The notes: generated by a model from the letters alone, not told the origin. DNA of 64,000 nt from Sphagnum compactum (GCA_965153455.1 OZ234501.1:1488001-1552000), one strand, 5' to 3'; positions 22,370 to 34,556 are shown, counted from the stretch's first letter. Made by a program: numbers and translations.

Positions 22370-23632
22370 GATCAAACCGATGACCCCGAGTCATTCCTCG
22401 CAAACTGAATGTGACTAACATTGACTCGAACTACTTCTCGTTGCTTATCTCCGTTGATGTTTGTTTGGGCAGTCCGGTGGCTGAACTCTTGGGCTCGCAT
22501 AACACCGAGGAAGAAGTAGCCCACTACCGAAATCATGCACGAGTTCCTTGGGCTCTTTACCCTGGGCTTGATCCATCGAGTTTTGTTTTTCCTTTCTTAT
22601 CGTCTTTGTTCTCGTCGCACCCCTGGCTTAGTACAGCCGGAACCCTGGCTGCTTCAAGTCGTATTCTCGGCCTTCCTATCGTGTGTGCTGTGATCGTTGC
22701 GGCGGGCATGAACCTTGCAAGCCTGCGTTCAAATCTGCGGAGAGATAAAAACAACGATCGAAAAACACTTACGCTTCATAAATTATTTCTCGTTTCGTGG
22801 TTATTATTGAAGAACAAGGCTATTCGAAAATAAAACAAAATAGCCTGAGAAATTGAAAAATGAAAAATAAATAAATAAATAAAAAGGAAAAAAGGAATCA
22901 TCAGAAAAAATATTAGTAATCTTTTTCGTTCTGTGGAAATGAAATTTCACTTTCTAATTATTATTTAGAAAGCCTTTTTGAAAAAAAATTGAAAAAGAAA
23001 AGGAATGCAAAAAACACAAAGAAACCCTAAGACCGAAACAAAAAAAAGATAAAGAAATGGGGATCTTATATTCTTATATAGTAAACGACGTCGTGGACGA
23101 GATGAAGCTTCCCATCCATCCATCCGTTGCGTCATCCATCTTCTCATCTGCCCTTCATCCATCCAAACACAACAAATATATATCTTAAAAAGGGACCTTA
23201 AATGTACCCATATCCCCGTCCTCCTTCCACCCTAAACCCATATATCTAGGGGTACCCATTTCCCCCCTCCCCCTCAATAGTAAAAAAAAAATTAAAAAAA
23301 TGCATCAAGGTGCACCCCTAAACCCCCCCCTCGCACAATCAACCCAATATAAACCTTGCCCCTTCTCCACAGTAAAAAGTAATTTCCTAAAACTTACGAG
23401 TAGTAAAAAAAGTAACATAAAGTAACAAAACTTACCCCTTTCACCAGTAAAAAGTAACTTACAAAACTTACGACCAGTAAAAAAAGTAACTAAAAGTAAC
23501 TAAAAGTGAAAAAAGTCAATAAAAACAGCCCGGCATCGCGCGAAAACAGCCCGGCACTCCTGTGTATTTTCTCTGGTCAAACAGCCCCCAGCCCCCGGCA
23601 TTACACTCGTAATGCTCCGATTACTAAGATAG
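22370..23632 (+). mobile_element. gamma unit 6, starting at GATCAAACC
   Basis: It has the same start point as unit 1, behind a gamma terminus. It contains the complete 140-codon frame and the standard 3' end at 23632. That end is followed by A rather than G, so the conserved terminus is GATTACTAAGATAG. Confidence 0.8.
22411..22833 (+). CDS. repeat-borne open frame, 140 codons (copy 3)
   Basis: Copy 3, beginning MTNIDSNYFSLL (G to N at codon 3 against the other copies) and with L to S near the C-terminus. Open throughout. No recognised family. Confidence 0.2.
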   Translation: MTNIDSNYFSLLISVDVCLGSPVAELLGSHNTEEEVAHYRNHARVPWALYPGLDPSSFVFPFLSSLFSSHPWLSTAGTLAASSRILGLPIVCAVIVAAGMNLASLRSNLRRDKNNDRKTLTLHKLFLVSWLLLKNKAIRK

Positions 23633-24447
23633 ACTTCCAAACCAGATTTTGCTCTAGACCAGCCGAATGCAACGCATCTTGCCTCATCATCGTATGTATA
23701 AGACTTGGAAACACTTCCTCATGGGTCAATTCCAGGGCGTCCCACGGTTTCAATGAATTGCAATAGAGTTGCCACCCGTGTTACGTCTATGGCGGTCGTT
23801 CGGCGTTCGATTCATTCTCCTTCCTTGCACCCCCTTAGGAAGGTTTGCTCCTTGCGACTCACACGTAATATTTTCACCAATTGATGGTCGGTCGGTCTAA
23901 ATGACTAACGAATGGGTGACGTACTCTATGCTGACTGGTTCCTTCTGAACAAATTTTGTCGCATGATTGATTCGTGATGAAGCTTGTAAGCTGGCAAAGT
24001 CGGTGGATCTGGCAGTAAACCTAGGATAAATCAGAAATCATGTACTTGGGACGATGTTGAATTCGTTACAGGCAACGGTATCCATATCGAGAGCGAAAGT
24101 CTTGATTACTAAGATAGGACATTTGTCCGAGTAGACAAAGTAGTCATCGGATCGATGTTTTGGAACTTCAATTCGTCGGCATGTTTCTTTGCATGTTCCT
24201 CAGATATCTGGAGCTTGCTGCAGAAGAAATGCAATGTTCTTTTTTATCGTGCAATGTTCTACGCAGATGTTAAAACTTTGTGAGTTAGACCAAATTTCAA
24301 TTTTGGACGAAGTGGTAGTTGGTGCGTGAACCATGTGGCTTGCAATCATGGGGAATTGCGGCGGAGGTTTGAACCAAGGTGTTCTAAACTGTCGCGGAGG
24401 CTCTAGGTGCCCGACGTTGCCTGCATGAAGTTTTGTAATTCCATAAC

Positions 24448-24708
24448 ATGAGTCGTGCTTCTGTTCGACCGGGTTTTAGGGTGCGCCTTGTGAATTGGGT
24501 CAATGGAAACATTCTCCGACGGATAGCACTGTTTATGGATGATGTAACCCTCGGTATTGATTATCGTTCGTTAAACCTGAGATACGGACACAAAGTTTTT
24601 CCCTACATGTTGTTGCGATGTCATATGTCTTGCAACCCACGGTGCGCCCTGGGCAATTTACGGATGCTTTTGCTGCGATGTGCCCATAACACGTTTACGA
24701 CGCCATAA
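24448..24708 (+). CDS. repeat-borne open frame, 86 codons (copy 2)
   Basis: Same frame as 16648-16908 with S to N at WVSGN/WVNGN. Function unknown; probably not coding. Confidence 0.15.
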   Translation: MSRASVRPGFRVRLVNWVNGNILRRIALFMDDVTLGIDYRSLNLRYGHKVFPYMLLRCHMSCNPRCALGNLRMLLLRCAHNTFTTP

Positions 24709-25004
24709 GTTCCACGGTGAATACGACATAGACTTACTGTGGAACGTCCTATTTGCAATTGTGTCGTTTAAACCCTAATACAATACATCTTGTTAGTAGA
24801 CAGCTGCAATCTGCATTGCGCGACGGTGATCAATCGAGTGCAACATGATTCGTCGAAGAAACAAACATGCAGTCGTGTCTAAAATGAATGAAGGTTGCGT
24901 ACCCTGGGAAACTTAAAATCCTAGGGATAATCTGTGAAACTTGGCTGAGTCTGATGGAGAGAGGATCAAACCGATGACCCCGAGTCATTCCTCGCAAACT
25001 GAAT

Positions 25005-25427
25005 GTGACTGGCATTGACTCGAACTACTTCTCGTTGCTTATCTCCGTTGATGTTTGTTTGGGCAGTCCGGTGGCTGAACTCTTGGGCTCGCATAACACC
25101 GAGGAAGAAGTAGCCCACTACCGAAATCATGCACGAGTTCCTTGGGCTCTTTACCCTGGGCTCGATCCATCGAGTTTTGTTTTTCCTTTCTTATCGTCTT
25201 TGTTCTCGTCGCACCCCTGGCTTAGTACAGCCGGAACCCTGGCTGCTTCAAGTCGTATTCTCGGCCTTCCTATCGTGTGTGCTGTGATCGTTACGGCGGG
25301 CATGAACCTTGCAAGCCTGCGTTCAAATCTGCGGAGAGATAAAAACAACGATCGAAAAACACTTACGCTTCATAAATTATTTCTCGTTTTGTGGTTATTA
25401 TTGAAGAACAAGGCTATTCGAAAATAA
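25005..25427 (+). CDS. repeat-borne open frame, 140 codons (copy 4)
   Basis: Copy 4 of the MTGIDSNYF frame, with A to T in the hydrophobic segment (CAVIVTAGM). Open throughout. Confidence 0.2.
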   Translation: MTGIDSNYFSLLISVDVCLGSPVAELLGSHNTEEEVAHYRNHARVPWALYPGLDPSSFVFPFLSSLFSSHPWLSTAGTLAASSRILGLPIVCAVIVTAGMNLASLRSNLRRDKNNDRKTLTLHKLFLVLWLLLKNKAIRK

Positions 25428-26218
25428 AACAAAATAGCCTGAGAAATTGAAAAATGAAAAATAAATAAATAAATAAAAAGGAAAAAAAGAATCATCAGAA
25501 AAAATATTAGTAATCTTTTTCGTTCTGTGGAAATGAAATTTCACTTTCTAATTATTATTTAGAAAACCTTTTTGAAAAAAAATTGAAAAAGAAAAGGAAT
25601 GCAAAAAACACAAAGAAACCCTAAGACCGAAACAAAAAAAAGATAAAGAAATGGGGATCTTATATTCTTATATAGTAAACGACGTCGTGGACGAGATGAA
25701 GCTTTCCATCCATCCGTCCGTCGCGTCATCCATCTTCTCATCTGCCCGTCATCCATCCAAACACAACAAATATATATCTTAAAAAGGGACCTTAAATGTA
25801 CCCATATCCCCGTCCTCCTTCCACCCTAAACCCATATATCTAGGGGTACCCATTTCCCCCCTCCCCCTCAATAGTAAAAAAAAAAATTAAAAAAATGCAT
25901 CAAGGTGCACCCCTAAACCCCCCCCCTCGCACAATCAACCCAATATAAACCCTGCCCCTTTTCCACAGTAAAAAGTAATTTCCTAAAACTTACGAGTAGT
26001 AAAAAAAGTAACAAAACTTACCCCTTTCACCAGTAAAAAGTAACTTACAAAACTTACGACCAGTAAAAAAAGTAACTAAAAGTAACTAAAAGTGAAAAAA
26101 GTCAATAAAAACAGCCCGGCATCGCGCGAAAACAGCCCGGCACTCTTGTGTATTTTCTCTGGTCAAACAGCCCCCAGCCCCCGGCATTACACTCGTAATG
26201 CTCCGATTACTAAGATAG

Positions 26219-27069
26219 GCATAACTCCATAAATTTGGCAAAACCATAACATAATTATATATTTTTGGCAAAACTCCACATATTTCCATATTTTTGGCAA
26301 AATGCAGCATAACTTCATAAATTTGGTAAAACTTCACATATTTCCATAATTTTGGCAAAAACTTAATAACATTCCATATTTTTCGCAAAACTTGGCATAA
26401 TTCCATAAATTTGGCAAAATTATGACACAACTCTACATTTTTGACAAAACTACACATAACTACATCAACCTTAAACCCTAAACCCAAACAACTTTATAGA
26501 TTACATTGTCCATCTTACATTGCCTTGGAAACCTTCAAATTCTGTGCACATACAGGAAAAGTCAACCAGGGACTGGAAAGTCAAACCCCCCCATATCTTC
26601 CAAATGGTGATACATTATGAAAATGTTTTTACATCATTGGAATCAGAACACTTGAAAATGGGGGGGTAGGTCACCTCCAAATCCCCAAAAAAAAAATCGC
26701 AATTGGTTCTAAATGCCTATGTAACCCAAAAACCCCAAATCTTCAATATCTTGTAAATCCTCCAATAAACACTAAAACTAACATCACCATTAGCTTTAAA
26801 ACACTTGAAAATGGGGGGGTAGGTCACTTCAAAACATTCAAAATCCATAATAATTACCCCTAAACACCTTCATTTTTCCCGAGACCCCAAATTTTCATAC
26901 CCCCCATATCTCATAAATGGTGATAGATTATGAAAATGTTTTTGCACCATTGGATTCACAACCCTTGAAAATGGGGGGGTAGGTCACCTCAAAACCCAAA
27001 AAAAAATACCCAATTTTGGTGGGGACACACATGTAACCCTACACCCTAAACCCTAAACCCTAAACCCTA
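26219..27069 (+). repeat. T unit d, ending in telomeric repeats
   Basis: It starts GCATAACTCCATAAATTTGG behind a gamma end. Short-repeat tract, internal TTAAACCCTAAACCC (26470), three G7 boxes, GGGGACACACATGTA, and about five telomeric units with one variant (ACACCCT) at 27035-27069. Confidence 0.75.
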
Positions 27070-27415
27070 GATTTTAACAACTATATTTTAACAACTACAA
27101 TATACCTGGAGTCGATAAACCCGGATTTGATAAACCCGGTTGACACAAACCCGGATTTGGTAAACCGGTTTTCATATACCCGGAGTCGGTAAACCCGGTT
27201 GACACAAACCCGGACTTGGTAAACCGGTTTTCATATACCCGGAGTCGCTAAACCGGGTTGACACAAACCCGGATTTGGTAAACCGGTTTCATATACCCGG
27301 AGTCGGTAAACCCGGTTGACACAAACACGGATTTGGTAAACACGGTTTTTGTACACCCGGACTTGGTAAACCCCGTTGACACAAAGCCCGATTTGGTAAC
27401 CGATTTTCATAAACT
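27070..27415 (+). repeat. 58-60-bp CCGG-rich tandem satellite
   Basis: About 4.5 units, with GTTGACACAAA starting at 27140, 27199, 27257, 27315 and 27375. Each unit contains AAACCCGGATTTGGTAAACC, GGTTTTCATATACCCGG and AGTCGGTAAACC. CCGG/CGG sites make it a likely methylation target. The open frame on the other strand is a by-product of the period. Confidence 0.85.
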
Positions 27416-28702
27416 TGGCACAACTCCATAAATTTGGCAAAACTAACACATAACTTTATATTTTTGGCAAAAGTTCATATAATTCCATATTTTTGGCAAA
27501 ACTAACACATAACTTTATATTTTTGGCAAAAATTCATATAATTCCATATTTTTGGCAAAACTTCATATAATTCCATATTTTTGGCAAAACTTCATATAAT
27601 TCCATATTTTTGGCAAAACTTCATATAATTCCATATTTTTGGCAAAACTTGGCATAACTCCATAAATTTGGCAAAACTAAGACATAATTTTATATTTTTT
27701 AACAAAACTTCATATAATTCTATATTTTCGGCAAAACTTCACATAATTCCATATTTTTGGCAAAACTTGGCATAACTCCATAAATTTGGCAAAACTAAGA
27801 CATAATTTTATATTTTTGGCAAAACTTCATATAATTCTATATTTTCGGCAAAACTTCACATAATTCCATATTTTTGGCAAAACTAAGACATAACTTTATA
27901 TTTTTGGCAAAACATGGCATAACTCCATAAATTTCACAAAACTAAGACATAACTTTATATTTTTCGCAAAACTTGATATAATTCTATATTTTTGACAAAA
28001 CTTCACATATTTCCATATTCTTAGCAAAACTTCACATAATTCCATATTTTTGGATAAACTTCCCCCCTCAAATTCTGTGAACCACAGGGAAAGTCAACCA
28101 GAGACTGAAAAGTCAAACCCCCCCATATCTTCCAAATGGTGATAGTGTAAGTGAATTTTTTTACATCATTGGATTTAGAACACTTGAAAATGGGGGGGTA
28201 GGCCACCTCCAAATATCACAAACAACACCGCAATCAGGTGAAAATGCCCATCAAACACAAAAACCCCAAATCTCCTATATCTTGCAAATCTGACACTTTC
28301 AAGCAAAAATAACTCCACCACTAGCCTTAAAACACTTGAAAATGGGGGGGTAGGTCACTTCAAAACCTTCAACATGTATCATAATTAACCTTTTATGCCC
28401 TCATCTATCCGGCCCCCCTAAAATTTCACACCCCTCATATCTTCCAAATGGTGATAGATTAAGCGAATTTTATTGCACCATTGGCTTTAGAACCCTTGAA
28501 AATGGGGGGGTAGGTCACCTCAAAACCCAAAAAAAAAAACCCAATTTTGGTGGGGACACACATTAAACCCTAAACCCTAAACCCTTAACCCTAAACCCTA
28601 AACCCTAAACCCCTAAACCCTAAAACCCCAAACCCTAAACCCTAAACCCTAAACCCTAAACCCTAAAATTCCTAAACCCTTAAACCCTAAAACCCTAAAC
28701 CC
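27416..28702 (+). repeat. T unit e with long short-repeat tract
   Basis: The 5' tract (27416-28060) contains more than twenty units of the about 30-base repeat (variants of CATAATTCCATATTTTTGGC AAAACTT). The three-box T body follows, then GGGGACACACATTAAACCC and a degenerate telomeric array from 28564 to 28702 with CCCTTAACC and CCCCTAAACC variants. Confidence 0.75.
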
Positions 28703-28811
28703 AAAAAAAAAAACCCAATTTTGGTGGGGACACACATGTAACCCTAAAACCCTAACCCCTAAACCCTAAACCCTAAACCCTAAACACCCTAAAACCCTAA
28801 ACCCTAAACCT
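28697..28811 (+). repeat. minimal T copy between two telomeric arrays
   Basis: Only about 40 bases of the T 3' end (A-run, CCCAATTTTGGTGGGGACAC, ACATGTA; 28703-28740) sit between telomeric arrays at 28564-28702 and 28739-28811. This is the most extreme 5' truncation in the window. Confidence 0.8.
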
Positions 28812-29474
28812 GGGTGGCATAACTCCATAAATTTGGCAAAATTATGACACAACTCTATATTTTTGGCAAAACTACACATAACTACATCAACCTTACACCC
28901 AAGCAACTTTATGGATTACATTGCCCATCTTACATTGCCCTGGAAACCTTCAAATTCTGTGCACATACAGGAAAAGTCAACCAGGGACTGAAAAGTCAAA
29001 CCCCCCCATATCTTCCAAATGGTGATAGATTATGAAAATGTTTTTGCACCATCTTGTTTAAAACACTTGAAAATGAGGGGGTAGGTCACCTCCAAATCCC
29101 TAAAACAAAATCGCAATTGGCTCCAAATGCCCATGTAACCCAAAAACCCCAAATCTTCAATATCTTCCAAACCCTACATTTTTAGGCAAAAATACTTCCA
29201 CCACTAGCTTCAAAACACTTGAAAATGGGGGGGTAGGTCACTTCAAAACATTCAAAATCCATAATAATTACCCCTAAACACCTTCATTCATCCTGGGACC
29301 CCAAATTTTCATACCCCCCATATCTCATAAATGGTGATAGATTATGAAAATGTTTTTGCACCATTGGATTCACAACCCTTGAAAATGGGGGGGTAGGTCA
29401 CCTCAAAACTCCAAAAAAAAAACCCAATTTTGGTGGGGACACACATGTAACCCTAAACCCTAAACCCTAAACCC
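28812..29474 (+). repeat. T unit g, ending in telomeric repeats
   Basis: It starts GGGTGGCATAACTCC. Two short-repeat units, the GCAACTTTATGGATTACATT segment, the three boxes (the first reads ATGAGGGGGTAGG) and the standard end with telomeric repeats at 29449-29474. Confidence 0.75.
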
Positions 29475-30310
29475 GCTTTACCCCACTTTCTCTCGCTTTC
29501 TCTCGTTTATTTCGCTTTATCGTGCTTTATCCCGCTTACTGCGCTTTACCTCCTGTTTTCCCATTTATCGCGCTTTACACCGCTTTATTTCGCTTTATCG
29601 CGCTTTCTCTCGCTTACTCTGCTTAACCTCTTGCTTTCCCACTTATTGCGCTTTACGCCGCTGTCCCTTGCTTACCGTGCTTAACCTCTTGCTTTCCCAC
29701 TTATTGCGCTTTACGCCACTTTCCCCCGCTTAGCGTGCTTTATCTTCCTTACCACGCTTTACGCCGCTTTACCCCGCTAAACCCTGCTAAACCTCGCTAA
29801 ACCCCGTTTATTTTGCTTTATCGCGCTTTCTCTCGCTGACTGCACTTTACGTCCTGCTTTCCCACTTATCGCGCTTTACCCCGCTTTCTCCCGCTTATTG
29901 CGCTTTATGTCGCTTTATCGCGCTTTCTCCCACTTATTCCGCTTTATCGCGCTTTCTCCCGCTTATTCCGCTTTATCACGCTATCTCCCGCTTATTGCGC
30001 TTTACCTCGCTTTCTCCCGCTTACTACGCTTTACGCCGCTTTCCCCTGCTTCTTGGGCTTTATCTTGCTTATCGCGCTTTACCCTGCTTTCTCTCGCTTA
30101 CCACGCTTTAACGCGCTTTCTCTCGTTTACAGCTCTTTACCCCGCTTTTTCTCGCTTATCGCGCTTTATCCGCTTTCTCCCCTTTACACCGCTTTACGTT
30201 GCTTTCTCCCGCTTACCGCGTTTTACCGAGCTTTTTCTCGCTTTACCGCGCTTTACCCCCATGCTAAGCTTATTTGCTTTATCCTCCTCTATGCAAATCC
30301 TTTTGCTTTC
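29475..30310 (+). repeat. CGCTTTA/CGCTTTCTCC minisatellite
   Basis: Degenerate period of about 10 bases (CGCTTTATCG, CGCTTTCTCC, CGCTTATTG) with looser triplets of about 30 bases. It starts directly behind telomeric repeats. It gives long + strand frames rich in Leu, Ser, Phe, Ala and Tyr, which are artefacts of the period. Confidence 0.85.
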
Positions 30311-30765
30311 TCCCCTCCTTATGCAAAACTACCTTATAACTTTTGTCTCGCCATATTCTTTTTATATTTATCGCTTTGCATTTTTACCGTTCAAATATTC
30401 TCCCGCATCACTTCTACCTTTCCTAACCTTTACGCTTCCCTTTGCCCCACTTCTCTTAAACCTTTTCGCTCTTGCCCATCCTTTACATAATTTCCCGCTC
30501 TCTCCAAATTTTGCTAAACCTTTTTACTTCTCTTCCCTTTATGTTATACTTTTTTACTTTTCACCCCTTTTTGTCAATTCCTTTTATGTCTTTCCTTGTT
30601 ATTCTCCCTTCCCCCTTCCCCCCCCCCCCCTTATTATAACTTTACTCCAAAGATTACGTCATCCCCCTTGTCTCAAACCCTCTAACCGTGCACAAAAATT
30701 ATTTTCTAACAAAATTACAAATATTTGTCCCTAAATCCTATACTTTAACACCTTCCTTTAGGGTT
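30311..30765 (+). other. pyrimidine-rich tract, decayed minisatellite
   Basis: CT-rich sequence with weak echoes of the preceding period. It has no gene. Near its end lies CCTTTAGGGTTTAG (about 30757-30770), a telomeric motif in the opposite (G-rich) orientation. Confidence 0.5.
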
Positions 30766-31946
30766 TAGCACTGAGACCAATTCACTTTGGCAACATTAAC
30801 AATATTCTGAAGACGATTAGGAGGTGTCGGATGCTAACAGGCTGCTACATCACGAAGAGAATAAATTCGGATCCAATATTAAGTCTTCCGAGCCTCTGAT
30901 CTTTATTCGAACGTCCATCAGTTGTGGACGTGAATTCCACCATCCGTAGAATGCGTGACCGGATTGCAGCCGTCGATGGTCGCAGATGCCAATTCTCGTA
31001 CATAATTTTGTCGCGCGTCAGTAGACTTCGCGTTAACTTTTCATGCATCGGACTGCCAGATTCCCGAAACCTGCAAACCATCGCCGGCATGCAATATCTG
31101 AGCGATCATGGGTTGATAATATGGAGAGATGTAGATCATGTTTAAGAGCTTCGTGTAGAAGGAGGGCGTTGATAAAGTGCTCGCCGGTTTTTTCTTTTCG
31201 GCTCTGTTGGTGTCATGCACGAGAGGTTTGCGGTCCCTCCGCTGCCAATGTCCATGTGAAGGAGTACATTTTTGCGTGTCTTTGTGCGGTCCGAGGTTTC
31301 ACCATGTATCTGGAAGGATACCGTGAGTCTAATTTTTTCTAGGCTGCTCCTGATGTTGGTTCCACGTGTAGAGGTGATCGTACGGCGAACTCGGTGGGTG
31401 CTACGGAGCCTGGACCGGGTGCTTGAGAATCTACAGTTGCAGGCTGAAGTGTGGTACTCGATGATTGTGGTGAATGCTCCCTTTTCACATTGCACGGGAG
31501 TGCTTCGGTGCCTGATGATGCAACGTTCTGAATGAATTGGTAGCATCGAAATTAAATTTACGAGGATGTCTGACCACAACTTCTTTGGGTACAGCACCCT
31601 GATCTGGAAATTGCACGCCACATATAAGCTTTTAAGACATTCTCCTCATAAATCCAGCATACTTTGACATCGTGTCTCATATTGTACGGATGCAGGGAAC
31701 TCCTGTGCAAGCCTGCCGGAGTCAGGTTACCTTGATAGGAATGATGAGCCGATTGATTCAATAGCGAAGGCAACCCTTGCAGCAACATCTGTAACCGGTG
31801 TGCCGTGGAGGAGAAGAACCGTGGATTCCTGGGAGCTTGCTTTTGGATCCGATGCAGGTTTGATTCCTTCGGAAGTTGCTGCAGGGACTCTCCTCGCTCA
31901 CAAGAGCTTCTATGTATGGATCCCAAATTAGATGGAGCCTACCTCG
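30766..31946 (+). pseudogene. gene debris, partly shared with 8.1 kb
   Basis: Balanced-composition sequence like 7830-9423. The first 130 bases (30785-30910) match 8095-8215 with about 85% identity by eye; in one frame both read NNI(L/P)KTIR, MLTG and KRINSDP. Further frames (30924-31145, 31043-31342, 31272-31535) are protein-like but unidentified. It is embedded in the repeat array, bounded by the CT tract and a truncated gamma unit. Confidence 0.35.
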
Positions 31947-32393
31947 ATATATATCTTAAAAAGGGACCTTAAATGTACCCATATCCCCGTCCTCCTTCCA
32001 CCCTGAACCCATATATCTAGGGGTACCCATTTCCCCCCTCCCCCTCAACAATAAAAAAAAAATTAAAAAAATGCATCAAGGTGCACCCCTAAACCCCCCC
32101 CTCGCACAATCAACCCAATATAAACCCTGCCCCTTCTCCACAGTAAAAAGTAATTTCCTAAAACTTACGAGTAGTAAAAAAAGTAACAAAACTTACCCCT
32201 TTCACCAGTAAAAAGTAACTTACAAAACTTACGACCAGTAAAAAAAGTAACTAAAAGTAACTAAAAGTGAAAAAAGTCAACAAAAACAGCCCGGCATCGC
32301 GCAAAAACAGCCCGGCACTCCTGTGTATTTTCTCTGGTCAAACAGCCCCCAGCCCCCGGCATTACACTCGTAATGCTCCGATTACTAAGATAG
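31947..32393 (+). mobile_element. gamma unit 8, truncated to the last 450 bases
   Basis: It starts ATATATATCTTAAAAAGGG directly behind the gene debris and ends in the hairpin and GATTACTAAGATAG. Confidence 0.8.
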
Positions 32394-32651
32394 GTCACTT
32401 CAAAACATTCAAAATCCATAATAATTACCCCTAAACACCTTCATTCATCCTGAGACCCCAAATTTTCATACCCCCCATATCTCATAAATGGTGATAGATT
32501 ATGAAAATGTTTTTGCACCATTGGATTCACAACCCTTGAAAATGGGGGGGTGGGTCACCTCAAAACTCCAAAAAAAAAACCCAATTTTGGTGGGGCCACA
32601 CATGTAACCCTAAACCCTAAACCCTAAAACCCTAAACCCTAAACCCTAAAC
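32394..32651 (+). repeat. T unit h, truncated to the last 260 bases
   Basis: It starts GTCACTTCAAAACATTC behind a gamma end, keeps only the last G7 box, and ends with GGGGCCACACATGTA and about six telomeric units. Confidence 0.75.
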
Positions 32652-33430
32652 ACTTCGGCATAACTTCATAAATTTGGCAAAACTTCACATATTTCCATAA
32701 TTTTGGCAAAAACTTAGTATAATTCCATATTTTTTGCAAAACTTGGCATAACTCCATAAATTTGGCAAAATTATGACACAACTCTATATTTTTGGCAAAA
32801 CTACACATAACTACATCAACCCTAAACCCTACACCCAAGCAACTTTATGGATTACATTGCCCATCTTACATTGCCCTGGAAACCTTCAAATTCTGTGCAC
32901 ATACAAGAAAAGTCAACGAGGGACTGAAAAGTCAAACCCCCCCATATCTTCCAAATGGTGATAGATTATGAAAATGTTTTTGCACCATCTTGTTTAAAAC
33001 ACTTGAAAATGGGGGGGTAGGTCACCTCCAAATCCCTAAAACAAAATCGCAATTGGCTCCAAATGCCCATGTAACCCAAAAACCCCAAATCTTCAATATC
33101 TTCCAAACCCTACATTTTTAGGCAAAAATACTTCCACCACTAGCTTCAAAACACTTGAAAATGGGGGGGTAGGTCACTTCAAAACATTCAAAATCCATAA
33201 TAATTACCCCTAAACACCTTCATTCATCCTGAGACCCCAAATTTTCATACCCCCCATATCTCATAAATGGTGATAGATTATGAAAATGTTTTTGCACCAT
33301 TGGATTCACAACCCTTGAAAATGAGGGGGTAGGTCACCTCAAAACTCCAAAAAAAAAACCCAATTTTGGTGGGGACACACATGTAACCCTAAACCCTAAA
33401 AAACCCTAAACCCTAAACCCTAAACCCTAA
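32652..33430 (+). repeat. T unit i, ending in telomeric repeats
   Basis: It starts CTTCGGCATAACTTC behind telomeric repeats. Short-repeat tract, internal CCCTAAACCCTACACCC, three boxes (the last reads ATGAGGGGGTAGG), telomeric repeats 33383-33430. Confidence 0.75.
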
Positions 33431-34128
33431 AAAATATTAGTAATCTTTTTCGTTCTGTGGAAATGAAATTTCACTTTCTAATTATTATTTAGAAAACCTT
33501 TTTGAAAAAAAATTGAAAAAGAAAAGGAATGCAAAAAACACAAAGAAAGAAAGACCGAAACAAAAAAAAGATAAAGAAATGGGGATCTTATATTCTTATA
33601 TAGTAAACGACGTCGTGGACGAGATGAAGCTTTCCATCCATCCGTCCGTCGCGTCATCCATCTTCTCATCTGCTCGTCATCCATCCAAACACAACAAATA
33701 TATATCTTAGAAAGGGACCTTAAATGTACCCATATATCTAGGGGTACCCATTTCCCCCCTTCCCCTCAACAGTAAAAAAAAAAATTAAAAAAATGCATCA
33801 AGGTGCACCCCTAAACCCCCCCCCCTCGCACAATCAACCCAATATAAACCATGCCCCTTCTCCACAGTAAAAAGTAATTTCCTAAAACTTACGAGTAGTA
33901 AAAAAAGTAACATAAAGTAACAAAACTTACCCCTTTCACTAGTAAAAAGTAACTTACAAAACTTACGACCAGTAAAAAAAAGTAACTAAAAGTAACTAAA
34001 AGTGAAAAAAGTCAATAAAAACAGCCCGGCATCGCGCGAAAACAGTCCGGCACTCCTAAGTATTTTCTCTGGTCGAACAGCCCCCAGCCCCCGGCATTAC
34101 ACTCGTAATGCTCCGATTACTAAGATAG
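33426..34128 (+). mobile_element. gamma unit 9, starting at AAAAAATATTAG
   Basis: It joins telomeric repeats with AAAA shared at the junction. It belongs to the AAAGAAAGACCG subfamily, like units 2 and 11. In its C-rich zone the CCCCGTCCTCC segment is missing. Standard 3' end. Confidence 0.8.
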
Positions 34129-34556
34129 GGACCTTAAATGTACCCATATCCCCGTCCTCCTTCCACCTTGAACCCATATATCTAGGGGTACTCATTTCCC
34201 CCCTCCCCCTCAACAGTAAAAAAAAAATTAAAAAAATGCATCAAGGTGCACCCCTAAACCCCCCCCTCGCACAATCAACCCAATATAAACCTTGCCCCTT
34301 CTCCACAGTAAAAAGTAATTCCTAAAACTTACGGGCAATAAAAAAAGTAACAAAACTTACCCTTTTAGCAGTAAAAAGTAATTTACAAAACTTACGACCA
34401 GTAAAAAAAATAACTAAAAGTAACTAAAAGTGAAAAAAGTCAACAAAAACCGCCCGGCACTGCGTGAAAACAGCCCGGCACTCCTGTGTATTTTCTCCGG
34501 TCAAACCGCCCCCAGCCCCCGACATTACACTCGTAATGCTCTGATTACTAAGATAG
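34129..34556 (+). mobile_element. gamma unit 10, diverged short copy
   Basis: It starts GGACCTTAAATGTACCC, the same start as unit 4. Diverged in the last zone (CCGCCCGGCACTGCGTG, GACATTACACTCGTAATGC), with one stem base altered. Ends GATTACTAAGATAG. Confidence 0.8.

Larger units (their letters stand above)
23633..26218 (+). mobile_element. gamma unit 7, long copy
   Basis: It starts ACTTCCAAACCAGATTTTG, an internal point of the longest unit (matching 36151). It holds an internal GATTACTAAGATAG at 24104-24117 without the hairpin, then both open frames (24448 and 25005), and ends in the hairpin terminus at 26218. Confidence 0.8.

Noticed and set aside
27400-28060. CRISPR-like array
   Set aside because: The about 30-base repeats have no unique spacers of constant length, vary in sequence, and this is a plant nuclear sequence.
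29898-30734. Long + strand open frame (278 codons) and overlapping frames in the CGCTTTA tract
   Set aside because: Composition is only Leu/Ser/Phe/Ala/Tyr/Arg from the 10-base period. The frame is a by-product of a repeat lacking stops.
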